Notes: generated by a model not told the origin, from the letters alone. Positions 6,795 through 15,685 are shown, counted from the first letter of the stretch. The stretch is DNA of 18,693 nt from an uncultured Bacteroidales bacterium (GCA_937901455.1 CALDIA010000155.1:1-18693), one strand, 5' to 3'. Program-made: numbers and translations.

Positions 6795-7850
6795 CCCAAA
6801 GTCGAGGTGGTCGATCTCTTTTGTGGCATAGGCGGTTTGAGCTACGGCATGAAAACCGCCGGCTTCAATATTCTTGCGGGGTATGATTTGGACTGGACTT
6901 GCCAATATGCTTACGAAACAAATACAGGTGGAAAGTTTTTCTATAAAGATGTGAAAGAGGTAACTGGCGACGAAATCCAAGCTCTTTATTCAAACAAGAA
7001 AAACACCATTCGTGTCCTTGCTGGATGCGCACCTTGTCAGCCGTTTTCTTCGTATGCGCATACTAACAAGCACAAAGATGAAAACAAGTACAATCTACTG
7101 TATGAGTTTGGCCGGTTAGTGAAACAAGTACATCCTGATATTGTTACGATGGAAAATGTCCCCGCAATAGCTGCATTTAAACTAAAATCCGTATTGGGCG
7201 ATTTTGTAAAAGCATTGCAGGATGAAAACTACCGTATGAGATATCAAGTTGTCTATTGCCCTGATTACGGTATCCCACAAACCCGAAAACGTTTGGTTTT
7301 ATTGGCCTCACGATTAGGGGACATCCAATTGATATCTTCTACACACAAAAAAGAAGAATACGTGACTGTTCGTGACATAATTGGGAATCTTCCTCCATTA
7401 AAAGCAGGAGAGTCATGCCCAACGGATCCATTACATAGATGCAGAGCCTTGTCTGATTTGAATCTGAAACGTATCCAAGCTACGCCATATGGCGGCAGTT
7501 GGAAAGATTGGCCGAAAGAATTGCTTTTGGATTGCCACCAAAAAGAGGGTGGAAAGAGTTTTGGAAGCGTCTATGGACGTATGGTTTGGGACGAGCCATC
7601 ACCAACCATGACAACGCTTTGTACTGGCATTGGAAACGGTCGGTTTGGGCATCCTGTTCAAGACAGAGCCATCTCCGCTAGAGAAGCAGCACTATTCCAG
7701 ACATTTCCTACAACCTATAAGTTTTTTCCTGACGAGCAAAATGTCTCGTTGTCAAAAGCTTCACGGTATATTGGAAATGCTGTTCCGCCGAGGTTGGGAG
7801 AGGTAATAGCAGAGAGTATAAAAAACCACATCAAAAACATCAAAGAATAG
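6786..7850 (+). CDS. C5-cytosine DNA methyltransferase, first of two
   Basis: Transfers a methyl group from S-adenosylmethionine to C5 of cytosine in a specific DNA site. It has 354 residues from ATG 6786, chosen because an AGAGG site lies about 8 bases upstream and because motif I then falls at the normal N-terminal place; ATG 6714 and 6618 in the same frame would add unconserved residues. Motif I is VVDLFCGIGGLS (residues 8-19), motif IV is GCAPCQPFSS with catalytic Cys84, motif VI is ENVP (123-126), motif VIII is YGIPQTRKRLVLLASR, and motif X is YIGNAVPPRLGEVI. The target recognition region lies about residues 215-290. Its stop is 3 bp from the next gene, so it heads a tight operon. It probably protects one strand or site of a restriction system whose nuclease genes lie further down. 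Confidence 0.95.
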   Translation: MRHPKVEVVDLFCGIGGLSYGMKTAGFNILAGYDLDWTCQYAYETNTGGKFFYKDVKEVTGDEIQALYSNKKNTIRVLAGCAPCQPFSSYAHTNKHKDENKYNLLYEFGRLVKQVHPDIVTMENVPAIAAFKLKSVLGDFVKALQDENYRMRYQVVYCPDYGIPQTRKRLVLLASRLGDIQLISSTHKKEEYVTVRDIIGNLPPLKAGESCPTDPLHRCRALSDLNLKRIQATPYGGSWKDWPKELLLDCHQKEGGKSFGSVYGRMVWDEPSPTMTTLCTGIGNGRFGHPVQDRAISAREAALFQTFPTTYKFFPDEQNVSLSKASRYIGNAVPPRLGEVIAESIKNHIKNIKE

Positions 7851-7853
7851 CCT

Positions 7854-9962
7854 ATGAACGAAAGTGGAACCTTGAAATGGCGTTTTGATGTCAGTGCTTT
7901 CCGACTTATTGGCCGTGATTTAATCACAGATCGAATCACGGCACTATTTGAGTTAGTGAAAAATTGTTATGATGCTAATGCTACAGAAGTGACTATCAGA
8001 TTCTATAAGGCTGGTGAATCTTCTAAAGACAATGGTATCATAATTGAGGATAATGGATTCGGTATGTCTTTTGAAGACGTCCGAGACAAGTGGATGGTTA
8101 TTGGAACATCCAGCAAACGACGTAACCCGATTTCCGAACCTCCTTTTTCTCGTCGCTGTGTGGGAGAGAAAGGTATTGGTCGCTTCGCCGTTGACAAATT
8201 GGGAGAGTTTCTGGAAATATCAACCAAACAAAAGGAATCCCAAGATTGGCTTTCCGTTAATATCAATTGGAATCAATACCAAAAAAAGAGTGAAGAAGAA
8301 CACTCTGTTCAGTTGTTTACGGAAATAGAAAATGTCTACATCCAAACACCGGCAAAGAACAAAGACGACCATGGTACTGTCTTATCAATAAAGGCACTGC
8401 ACGATATTTGGGAGAAAAAAGACATCATACGTCTTTTAAGAGAATCATCAAGAATTGTATCACCATACGTTCAACTTAAATATCCGTTTAGAGTTCATGT
8501 CATTGCCGAGGAATATGATTTAGATGCATGGGCTGATGAATTCAAAGTGGAAGCTTCCGACTTGGCCACCATTTCCGGTGTAATATCTTTTGACACTAAT
8601 CGAAACTTTCAGGAAACATTACTTTTCAATTCCGAAACGGGAAAGATGGAAGTGCATGAAACCCATATCAAGTCTTTTGGTGGGGTAAGTATGCAGCTTT
8701 ATTTCTTTGACAAAAATGCACGTGCAGCTTTTAGGAAAAAATTTCCATCAGAAGAGATAGACGGCATTAAGATTTATCGTGATGGTATCATCACAACCCC
8801 GTTTGCAGAAAGAGAAGAAGAGTCAGATAAGAAACGAGATATTCTAGGCATTGATAAACGCTTGTGGCAAGATCTGTTTAACAAAGTGGGTACTCGAGAA
8901 ATAATAGGCATTGTCAATATCACCAAAGATGGCAATCCTAATATCATTGATGCCACAAATCGTCAGGATTTTACAGACACTCCCGAGTATCGCGAATTGA
9001 AAGATTTTATCTTGTTGCAAGTATCCGCTTTTGACAATTATAAAGTTTATTTGCGTAATAAGAAACAATCTCCTGCGGTAGAGAAAATGGATGATGCGGG
9101 CAAAGCGCTATCAGATCTGTCAAAAACATTGGAGAATACTATCCAGCAGTCTTCTCCTCAAGTGGCAGAGCAACTTATTCCTTTGCGAGAATCTGTCAAT
9201 CAAGTTGCAAAAAACATAAAGAAAGCCATCCAGGAACAAAATGATGAAGAGAACGAACGTACTCGTCATGAGAGTATGTATCTTCGAATAATGAGTCGTC
9301 AAGAAGATGCCATAAATATCAATCATGCTGTTAAAACATCCATGGGTAAAATTCATCGTCAAGCAGGTTTCTTTAAAGACCGATTCCCAAATAAGGAGTT
9401 GGATGAGTATTTTGAATTGTATGCAAAGCAGATATTCTATGAGATGACACAACTTGACAGGGCAACAGATGAACTATTCGACTATTCTAAAACGAATCTG
9501 CCGTTTACGGATGTCAACATGAAACAATTGATTGAGTATCTATTAAATTCATATCGAGAAAGATTTACTGAAGAAGGTATTGTTTTGGAGATGCGGATAG
9601 AAGACAATTTGGTTTTGAACTGCAATGAGATGTTTTTTTACGATATTGTTCAGAATATCACCGATAATGCCATTAAGGCAATGAAAGGATCTGACACCAA
9701 AATCTATCGCTGTACAATGAAGGCCCTTAGTGATAAACTGGTGATAGACTTTTCTGATTCCGGTTGTGGCATACCTGTTGAAAAACGAGAGTGGGTATTT
9801 GGTATTTACAATACAACAACAGCCGATCAAGGAGGAGGAGGTATCGGACTGTATGCAGTACGGCTTCGGGTGAATGCTCTTCGTGGTAGTGTTCGAGTGA
9901 TTGATAGTGAATTTGCCCCTTTGGGTACCACAATACATATTGAATTACCTTTTAAAAGATAG
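7854..9962 (+). CDS. Double GHKL ATPase: MORC/Hsp90-like N-terminus and histidine-kinase-like C-terminus
   Basis: 702 residues, soluble. The N-terminal GHKL module has the N-box ELVKNCYDANA (residues 33-43; E33, N37, D40), the G1 box DNGFGM (66-71), KWMVIGTSSKR, and the G2 box GEKGIGR (104-110), the pattern of Hsp90/MutL/MORC-type ATPases. A probable S5-like middle part follows to about residue 400, then a charged helical region (about 405-545). The C-terminal module is a histidine-kinase catalytic domain: N-box IVQNITDNAIKAM (598-610), G1 box DSGCGIP (635-641), and G2 box GGGGIGL (660-666). The helix before it carries H491 and H501; H491 (NINHAVKTS) is a candidate phospho-acceptor, though it is not a textbook H-box. 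No membrane segment or PAS domain is seen. The next gene, 4 bp away, encodes a receiver, which supports a two-component role. Iyer and colleagues described MORC-like GHKL proteins in restriction operons, which fits this context. Confidence 0.9.
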   Translation: MNESGTLKWRFDVSAFRLIGRDLITDRITALFELVKNCYDANATEVTIRFYKAGESSKDNGIIIEDNGFGMSFEDVRDKWMVIGTSSKRRNPISEPPFSRRCVGEKGIGRFAVDKLGEFLEISTKQKESQDWLSVNINWNQYQKKSEEEHSVQLFTEIENVYIQTPAKNKDDHGTVLSIKALHDIWEKKDIIRLLRESSRIVSPYVQLKYPFRVHVIAEEYDLDAWADEFKVEASDLATISGVISFDTNRNFQETLLFNSETGKMEVHETHIKSFGGVSMQLYFFDKNARAAFRKKFPSEEIDGIKIYRDGIITTPFAEREEESDKKRDILGIDKRLWQDLFNKVGTREIIGIVNITKDGNPNIIDATNRQDFTDTPEYRELKDFILLQVSAFDNYKVYLRNKKQSPAVEKMDDAGKALSDLSKTLENTIQQSSPQVAEQLIPLRESVNQVAKNIKKAIQEQNDEENERTRHESMYLRIMSRQEDAININHAVKTSMGKIHRQAGFFKDRFPNKELDEYFELYAKQIFYEMTQLDRATDELFDYSKTNLPFTDVNMKQLIEYLLNSYRERFTEEGIVLEMRIEDNLVLNCNEMFFYDIVQNITDNAIKAMKGSDTKIYRCTMKALSDKLVIDFSDSGCGIPVEKREWVFGIYNTTTADQGGGGIGLYAVRLRVNALRGSVRVIDSEFAPLGTTIHIELPFKR

Positions 9963-9966
9963 AAAT

Positions 9967-10575
9967 ATGGAAGAAAAGAAATTTCATATCATTATCGTTG
10001 ACGACACGATGGGAGAGAAAGATCCTTTTGTCGTGGAATTGAAACTTAACTATCAGAAAGAAGCCATCGTTTCATATTTCACTAAAGTTGAAGAGGCTTT
10101 TACTTTTGTTGATGAGCACATGTCGGAGCGAATGGTGATCATTATGGATTGCCGTTTTGGTTCTGTGTGGCAAGGAGTGGATGCTGTAAAAGAGCTTCGC
10201 AAAAAGACATCGCTCATCTATGTCATAATGATGTCTGCCAATAATGTGAATCAATTGTCAAGTCAAGATATTATGTCATTGATCAACATGGATAGTATTT
10301 TTTTCATAAAAAACACTGACATTGAGGGGGCTAAGGGAAAAATCGAAACAATTCGCAAATTGTGGAATGTACGTTTTGATTGTGTTTTAGAACAATGGCT
10401 TATCCGTCATCCCGAGGACAACAACAAGGAGGCCTTTAGTGAAGCTACTACCGGAAAGACATACACTTGGTCAGATATTCTTGTGGAACTACGTCTTCAA
10501 ACCCCTGTCGGAAAATCGTTCGAACACAAACTAAACGAATATTATATCTATCAACTGAACCGTTCAAAAAAATAA
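9967..10575 (+). CDS. Receiver-domain (response-regulator-like) protein with an uncharacterised C-terminus
   Basis: 202 residues from ATG 9967, which follows the GHKL stop by 4 bp; the frame extends 22 codons further upstream but would overlap the GHKL gene. The N-terminal about 125 residues show all receiver landmarks: acidic pair D12-D13 after the first strand (IIIVDD), D61 in VIIMDCRF as the phospho-acceptor, S90 in IMMSANN and K115 in FFIKNTD. The C-terminal about 75 residues (LWNVRFDCVLEQWLIRHPED and onward, to TWSDILVELRLQTPVGKSF) do not look like a common DNA-binding output domain. I infer that it receives phosphate from the upstream kinase-like protein and passes the signal to the protease encoded 3 bp downstream, by contact rather than by transcription. 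This is inference from order and residues. Confidence 0.85.
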   Translation: MEEKKFHIIIVDDTMGEKDPFVVELKLNYQKEAIVSYFTKVEEAFTFVDEHMSERMVIIMDCRFGSVWQGVDAVKELRKKTSLIYVIMMSANNVNQLSSQDIMSLINMDSIFFIKNTDIEGAKGKIETIRKLWNVRFDCVLEQWLIRHPEDNNKEAFSEATTGKTYTWSDILVELRLQTPVGKSFEHKLNEYYIYQLNRSKK

Positions 10576-10578
10576 ACC

Positions 10579-11187
10579 ATGAGTAGTATCATGATAGCTT
10601 ATAACAACGACCCTTCAACGGTGCTGCATGAATTCTTAGAGTCTTGTGCTGATGAAGCAAAACAGATGTGTGTTGATAATAACATCTCGTATTCATCTGT
10701 TTGTCCTCCAAATCTGAATCACCAAAATGTTATAGAAGTTATGCCTAACCATCAGTTATGCTTTCTTGCGGGTCATGGTGACGGGAACGGCATTTATAAC
10801 GAGAACGGCGAAACTGTGGTTTCTACTCACACACCCAACTACTGTTTTAACGGTAAGGGTTTTTATAGTATTGCATGTTTGTGTGCCCAAAATCTTTATC
10901 CGCATTTGAAAGCTCTTGGCTTACAATTCTTTGTGGGATATAATGACACTTTCAACGTAAGAGGTGAGCGTGAGCCTTTTATATACAGCGCTATGGCTGG
11001 CTTTAAGAGTTTTCTGTCTGGTGACAACGCCGAAATCGCGAAAGAAAAAATGCTCGCTACTTATGACGAACAAATTTCCGCATTAGATGAAACGGATCCG
11101 ATGGCAGCTGTTGAACTTGTTCATAACAAGGAAGCATTGGTGTTTGAGTGTGATAATAATACAACCTGTTTAGTTGATTTGGAATAA
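10579..11187 (+). CDS. Caspase-like (clan CD) cysteine protease, small stand-alone domain
   Basis: 202 residues, no signal peptide or membrane segment. The clan CD dyad pattern is present. A hydrophobic strand ends in LCFLAGHGDGNG with H66-G67, and after a spacer a second strand GFYSIACLC carries C100 in the A-C context, followed by AQNLYPHLKALGLQFFVGYND, which resembles the 'aC.sA..L...G...fvGY' stretch of CHAT/caspase-like proteins. The N-terminal 55 residues include a helix with several cysteines. Length fits a bare catalytic domain, without the sensor or effector fusions seen in larger bacterial caspases. It sits 3 bp behind the receiver gene and 2 bp before the second methyltransferase, so it is co-translated with a signalling pair. 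Probable role: a protease effector switched on by the kinase/receiver pair. Target unknown. The assignment rests on motif reading, not on a database search. Confidence 0.72.
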   Translation: MSSIMIAYNNDPSTVLHEFLESCADEAKQMCVDNNISYSSVCPPNLNHQNVIEVMPNHQLCFLAGHGDGNGIYNENGETVVSTHTPNYCFNGKGFYSIACLCAQNLYPHLKALGLQFFVGYNDTFNVRGEREPFIYSAMAGFKSFLSGDNAEIAKEKMLATYDEQISALDETDPMAAVELVHNKEALVFECDNNTTCLVDLE

Positions 11188-11189
11188 TT

Positions 11190-12404
11190 ATGCCCAAGAA
11201 AAAATATAAAATAGCATCCCTTTTCTCCGGTTGTGGAGGCCTTGATTTGGGCTTTTCCGGAGGTTTTACCTTTTTAGGAAAAGACTACAAACGGTTGAAC
11301 ACAGAAATAGTTTTTGCGAATGATTTCGATGCAGATGCCTGTAAGTGCTATAATGCCAATCCATTGTTGGTTAATGACGGGGCTGAATGTTTATTGGATG
11401 ACATACGCAACATTGATGCGAATACCATTCCTGATTTTGACATCTTACTCGCCGGTTTTCCCTGCCAACCATTTTCAAACGCAGGAAACAGAAAAGGTGT
11501 AAATGATGACAATGGAAGAGGAACCTTGTTTGAGGAGTGTGAAAGAATCGTAAAAGCAAAAGTTGATTCAAACAAACGCCCGAAAGCCTTCCTGTTTGAA
11601 AATGTAAGAGGGATTCTTTCCTCAAAAATGCCTGATGGGAAAACTACAGTTCCTCAGGAGATTCAAAAACGTATGGAATCGCTCGGCTATGACATTAGCA
11701 TGAAACTTGTTTGTTCGAGTGACTATGGGGTGCCTCAACAAAGATACAGAGTTCTCATCATTGGCATTGACAAACAGCTCGGACTGAATTCATTCGATTT
11801 CGATTCTTTATTATATGTAGTAAGCAGACACCACATTCCTTCAACTTTAACAGGTAAAGATGAAGAACTATTATTGGGACGTATTTTGCAAGGTGTACAT
11901 GGACAGGAAGACGATGTGGTTTGGGAATATAGTGCTACAACTCAGAACACCGTAGAGTTAATAGGCGGATGCCAACATGGGCAAAGAGCTATGGATTTGT
12001 TTGGTGATGGCTATTCTAAACAGGACTTGCCTCCTGTTGTTTTTGAAGGTCGGTCTTGGAAAAACATTCCCTATGAAAAACTATCTCCCCGTTTCAAAAA
12101 AATAGCGGACGATCCCAAAAGATATCATGCACCTAAATTTTTCAGGCGTTTTGCTTTTGGTGAAATCAATGGTACAATTACAGCATCTGCACAACCTGAA
12201 AACTGTGGTATAACTCATCCTGTTGAAAACAGGCGTTATTCTGTACGAGAAATTGCCAGAATACAATCATTTCCCGATGATTTTAGATTTAATGCTATTC
12301 CATTACAATCTCAATATAAAGTTATTGGCAATGCCGTTCCCCCTGTAATGGCTTGGGTGGTGGCAAAAGCCTTATTAAATCATTTACAGAACAAAAAGAA
12401 ATAA
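11190..12404 (+). CDS. C5-cytosine DNA methyltransferase, second of two
   Basis: 404 residues from ATG 11190. Motif I is IASLFSGCGGLDLGF (residues 8-22), motif IV is LLAGFPCQPFSNAG with catalytic Cys92, then GVNDDNGRGTLF. Motif VI is FENVRG (136-141), motif VIII is YGVPQQRYRVLIIG, motif IX is YSVREIARIQSFPDDF, and motif X is YKVIGNAVPPVMAW. The region from about 200 to 335 is larger than in the first enzyme and has a different sequence, so the two enzymes probably see different sites or opposite strands of an asymmetric site, as in LlaJI. It starts 2 bp after the protease stop and ends 2 bp before mcrB. AT-rich codon use matches the upstream cassette. Confidence 0.96.
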   Translation: MPKKKYKIASLFSGCGGLDLGFSGGFTFLGKDYKRLNTEIVFANDFDADACKCYNANPLLVNDGAECLLDDIRNIDANTIPDFDILLAGFPCQPFSNAGNRKGVNDDNGRGTLFEECERIVKAKVDSNKRPKAFLFENVRGILSSKMPDGKTTVPQEIQKRMESLGYDISMKLVCSSDYGVPQQRYRVLIIGIDKQLGLNSFDFDSLLYVVSRHHIPSTLTGKDEELLLGRILQGVHGQEDDVVWEYSATTQNTVELIGGCQHGQRAMDLFGDGYSKQDLPPVVFEGRSWKNIPYEKLSPRFKKIADDPKRYHAPKFFRRFAFGEINGTITASAQPENCGITHPVENRRYSVREIARIQSFPDDFRFNAIPLQSQYKVIGNAVPPVMAWVVAKALLNHLQNKKK

Positions 12405-12406
12405 AC

Positions 12407-14194
12407 ATGGCATATCTATCAAAATCAACCATATTGAGGGCATACAAAATGCTTTCAAATATTGATGACGAGAAACAACAGGGACTTACACAAAAGGTCA
12501 GTGCGTTAAAGTATGCATCGGCATTGGACTTGTATTATAAGAAATACAACAAAAACTGTGATTTAAAACAATCATCAAACAGAGATTTGTTTGCATCATA
12601 TGTTGGAGAAATTGTAAAGATTAATGAAGATTTTTGCACAAAAGATTTTTACTTAAGTGTTTCTTTAAATGGGAGGGATTTCGATTGTGGTAGTAATTTT
12701 TATTCCCAATCTTCCGTTAAGGATTCTAAAACAAACCCCTACAATACTTTCTTATACCCAAAACGCTCAGGATGGAAAGCGGTAATGGATGTAAAAAATC
12801 AAGTGCTGATATATCGATCGGACTATTATAGTGATGCTTTTTCTTATTACTTGGGTTCATCAGAACTAAGATTGGCATATATAGTATGGCTTCTGAGATT
12901 CGAAAGTATTACCGAAAAGAATACGAATGGATTGATGAAAGCACTAAAAAGAAGTTTCTCAGACGCTTTCTGTGACGCTTTGTATATCAAGTCCATTGAG
13001 TTTGTTGATTCTTCTTATGTAAAATTTGATGATAATGTGAGTCAGTTAAATGTGGACGACATTACTGGTATTTTCTCTGCAAATAAAACCACAACAACTA
13101 CCAAGCCAACCATTCACCCAAACGGGTCTTTGGGCATTAATTCAGTCATCGAATCCATCCTCTCCACCGGCCTCATCTATTCCGAAACCCTCATCAAGCG
13201 CCTCGCCTATTCGCTGATGGCCAAGCCTTTCGTGATCCTCAGCGGGTTAGCGGGTTCGGGAAAGACGCAGCTGGCGTTGGCTTTCGCCAAGTGCTTGAGC
13301 GAGAATATTGAGGAGCAGGTCTGCATAGTTTCCATCGGGGCGGATTGGACCAACCGTGAGCCGCTGTTAGGCTACCCCAACGCCTTGAAAGGCGATGAAT
13401 ACGTGCTGCCCGAAAGCGGTGTGCTGCAACTCCTGATGTGCGCCAACGATGACCCATCCAAGCCCTACTTCCTGATTCTCGACGAAATGAACCTCAGCGT
13501 GGTGGAACGCTATTTCGCCGATTTCCTCAGCGCCATGGAGTCGGGAGAACCCATTAAGCTTTGGGATGGCAACGATGAAGTTCCCGCTGAAATACCATTG
13601 CCCAAGAACGTCTTCATCATCGGTACCATCAACGTGGATGAAACCACCTATATGTTCAGCCCCAAGGTGCTCGACCGCGCCAATGTGATTGAGTTCAAAA
13701 TCGCACCCGATGAGATGGAGGAATATTTGGGCAAAAAGGTGAACATCAACCTTGAGAATGCCTATTCAGCCTGCGCGGATATGGCTGTGGATTTTGTCAA
13801 TAAAGCCAAAAGTCAAGTTGCAAAAGACGAGAAAAACAAAGAAGTCCTGCTTTCGTTCTTCAAGGAACTGAAGAAGGTCAACGCCGAATTCGGCTACCGC
13901 ACCGTGAACGAAATCAGTCGCTATCTGCATTTTGCTGAAGGAGATTTGGAAGATGAGGCAGCCATCGACACCGCCATCCTGCAAAAACTGCTGCCCAAAC
14001 TGCACGGCTCCCGCAAGAAACTCGTTCCTGTGCTTACTTCCATGTGGAAGCTCTGTCTGAACGATGGCGTTACCACAGAGATAGATGCCGAGTTCAGCGC
14101 AGCCGATTTCAAGTATCCCGAATCGGCGGAAAAGATTCAAAGAATGTACAAAGCCGTGGTGGACAATGGATTTACGAGTTTTGCGGAGGCATAA
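12407..14194 (+). CDS. McrB-like AAA+ GTPase/ATPase of a restriction complex (LlaJI.R1-like)
   Basis: 595 residues from ATG 12407, 2 bp after the methyltransferase stop. The nucleotide-driven motor of McrBC-type restriction: a ring that binds DNA through its N-terminal domain and translocates to activate the nuclease partner. Walker A is GLAGSGKT (280-287), Walker B is FLILDEMN (D359, E360), and the McrB-type consensus GTINVDET...LDRA lies at 406 onward, all in the AAA+ part. Residues 1 to about 240 form an N-terminal domain with no recognised family; its start LSKSTILRAYKML and the aromatic-rich middle suggest a site-recognition role by position. The composition changes inside the gene: 20 of 60 G/C in 13021-13080 against 37 of 60 in 13201-13260, close to the domain border near residue 241. 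This indicates a recombinant gene. Its partner is the DUF2357 nuclease, now separated by the AlbA_2 gene. Confidence 0.93.
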   Translation: MAYLSKSTILRAYKMLSNIDDEKQQGLTQKVSALKYASALDLYYKKYNKNCDLKQSSNRDLFASYVGEIVKINEDFCTKDFYLSVSLNGRDFDCGSNFYSQSSVKDSKTNPYNTFLYPKRSGWKAVMDVKNQVLIYRSDYYSDAFSYYLGSSELRLAYIVWLLRFESITEKNTNGLMKALKRSFSDAFCDALYIKSIEFVDSSYVKFDDNVSQLNVDDITGIFSANKTTTTTKPTIHPNGSLGINSVIESILSTGLIYSETLIKRLAYSLMAKPFVILSGLAGSGKTQLALAFAKCLSENIEEQVCIVSIGADWTNREPLLGYPNALKGDEYVLPESGVLQLLMCANDDPSKPYFLILDEMNLSVVERYFADFLSAMESGEPIKLWDGNDEVPAEIPLPKNVFIIGTINVDETTYMFSPKVLDRANVIEFKIAPDEMEEYLGKKVNINLENAYSACADMAVDFVNKAKSQVAKDEKNKEVLLSFFKELKKVNAEFGYRTVNEISRYLHFAEGDLEDEAAIDTAILQKLLPKLHGSRKKLVPVLTSMWKLCLNDGVTTEIDAEFSAADFKYPESAEKIQRMYKAVVDNGFTSFAEA

Positions 14195-14209
14195 GGAAAT
14201 AATTGAGAT

Positions 14210-15685
14210 ATGTACAACAAAGAACCTATGGAAGGAAACTATGACATACTTGTAAAGGAGCTCTGCAAATTGCCCAAAGAAACAGGTTGGGTGGAGTTTA
14301 AGCATAATAATGATGACCCAAAAATGATAGGGGAGGATATCAGTGCTCTTGCAAATACAGCAACTTTGAAAGACAGAGACTTTGCCTATATGATTTGGGG
14401 TGTTGACGATACCTCACACGATATTATAGGTACGACTGTTCGGCTTGCGCTACAGAAGAAAGGACAAGAAGAGTTAGAAAACTGGTTGAGACACCAATTG
14501 TCAAGAAATGCCAATTTTGAATTCTTGGAGACGGAGATAGACGGCAATCATATCGAACTCATCAGAATCCACAAAGCATTGCACATTCCCGTTGCCTTTG
14601 AAAAAAACGAATACATTCGTAGTGGAAGCTACACCAAGAAATTGAATGATTATCCCGAACTAATGGCCCAACTTTGGGATAAACTTCGCAACAGTCGATT
14701 TGAAGACGTGTGTTCTATTAAAGATTTAAGGTATGCGGAAGTGTTGCAAATGATTGATGTAGGTGCCTATTTCTCTATGCTAAATCTTCCCCAACCCACC
14801 GAAGAGAAAGAGGTGATGCATTACCTTTTGGAAGACGGAGTTGCTATTAAACTTGATAATGGTCTTTATGGGATTACGAATTTAGGAGCGATTTTGTTTG
14901 CTAAAGATTTGAACAACTTTCCCAGATTAGGGCGAAAAGCCATGCGGGTGGTTCAATATCAAGGCAAAAACAGATTATTTATCCAAAAAGAAGAAACTTT
15001 CAAAACGGGATATGCTATATGCTTTGAGGATATTGTAAGATATGTCAACGCCCTTTTGCCAAGCAACGAAGATATTGCCACGGTGGCATTGACCACAAAA
15101 AGCAAATATCCCTTGCCATCTGTGAGAGAGGCCATAGCCAATAGTTTAATCCACCAAGACTTATATATAACAGGAACCGGCCCAGTTGTGGAAGTTTTTG
15201 AGAATCGAATAGAAGTAACCAATCCTGGTACACCACTAGTTGATATTATGAGAATTATTGACAATCCCCCAAAGTCAAGAAACGAGAAATTGGCATCCCT
15301 AATGCGCAGAATGAAGATGTGTGAGGAATTGGGGCGCGGATGGGACAGAATGGTTCTTGCCTGCGAATTGCAATTCCTTCCCGCACCGAGAATCGAGATT
15401 TTTGAAGAATCAACAAAGGTTACTTTGTTCTCTGAAATGGAGTTTACGAATATCCCTGCCGATGATAAGTTGTGGTCGTGCTATCTTCATTCATGTCTAA
15501 TGTATATTCAAGGGGATGCTTTAACAAACTCTTCATTGCGAGATAGATTTGGACTTAAAGAATCGTCTGCTGGCAGTGTTTCACGACTCATAAAAGAAGC
15601 TGTTGCAGTACAAAGAATAAAACCCATTGATCCCAATACTGCCAAAAGATATATGCGATATGTTCCTGTTTGGGCTGCAATTTAA
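14210..15685 (+). CDS. AlbA_2 (schlafen-type) plus HATPase_c_4 protein
   Basis: 491 residues from ATG 14210; ATG 14228 is an alternative that still keeps the whole domain. The N-terminal AlbA_2 / schlafen-like module has WVEFKHN (residues 27-33), ISALANTATLKDRDFAYMIWGVDD and onward. A middle part runs to about residue 290, then a GHKL module of the HATPase_c_4 type: REAIANSLIHQD (306-317), FENRIEVTNPGTP, then GRGWDRM. The C-terminal about 90 residues may be a winged helix (ALTNSSLRDRFGLKESSAGS). Such proteins are commonly annotated as putative transcriptional regulators or ATP-dependent helicases, but no helicase motif is present here. It splits mcrB from its nuclease partner, is AT-rich between two GC-richer flanks, and is followed by an unusual repeat, so it looks inserted. 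It may regulate the locus, or act as an independent defence or toxin gene. Confidence 0.85.
   Translation: MYNKEPMEGNYDILVKELCKLPKETGWVEFKHNNDDPKMIGEDISALANTATLKDRDFAYMIWGVDDTSHDIIGTTVRLALQKKGQEELENWLRHQLSRNANFEFLETEIDGNHIELIRIHKALHIPVAFEKNEYIRSGSYTKKLNDYPELMAQLWDKLRNSRFEDVCSIKDLRYAEVLQMIDVGAYFSMLNLPQPTEEKEVMHYLLEDGVAIKLDNGLYGITNLGAILFAKDLNNFPRLGRKAMRVVQYQGKNRLFIQKEETFKTGYAICFEDIVRYVNALLPSNEDIATVALTTKSKYPLPSVREAIANSLIHQDLYITGTGPVVEVFENRIEVTNPGTPLVDIMRIIDNPPKSRNEKLASLMRRMKMCEELGRGWDRMVLACELQFLPAPRIEIFEESTKVTLFSEMEFTNIPADDKLWSCYLHSCLMYIQGDALTNSSLRDRFGLKESSAGSVSRLIKEAVAVQRIKPIDPNTAKRYMRYVPVWAAI

Noticed and set aside
7854..9962. DNA mismatch repair protein MutL
   Set aside because: The N-terminal ATPase is similar in type, but the C-terminus is a histidine-kinase catalytic domain and the MutL endonuclease/dimerisation region is absent.
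12353..12406. Upstream extension of the McrB-like frame into the methyltransferase gene
   Set aside because: It would overlap motif X of the methyltransferase; ATG 12407 sits 2 bp after the stop, like the other genes of the operon.
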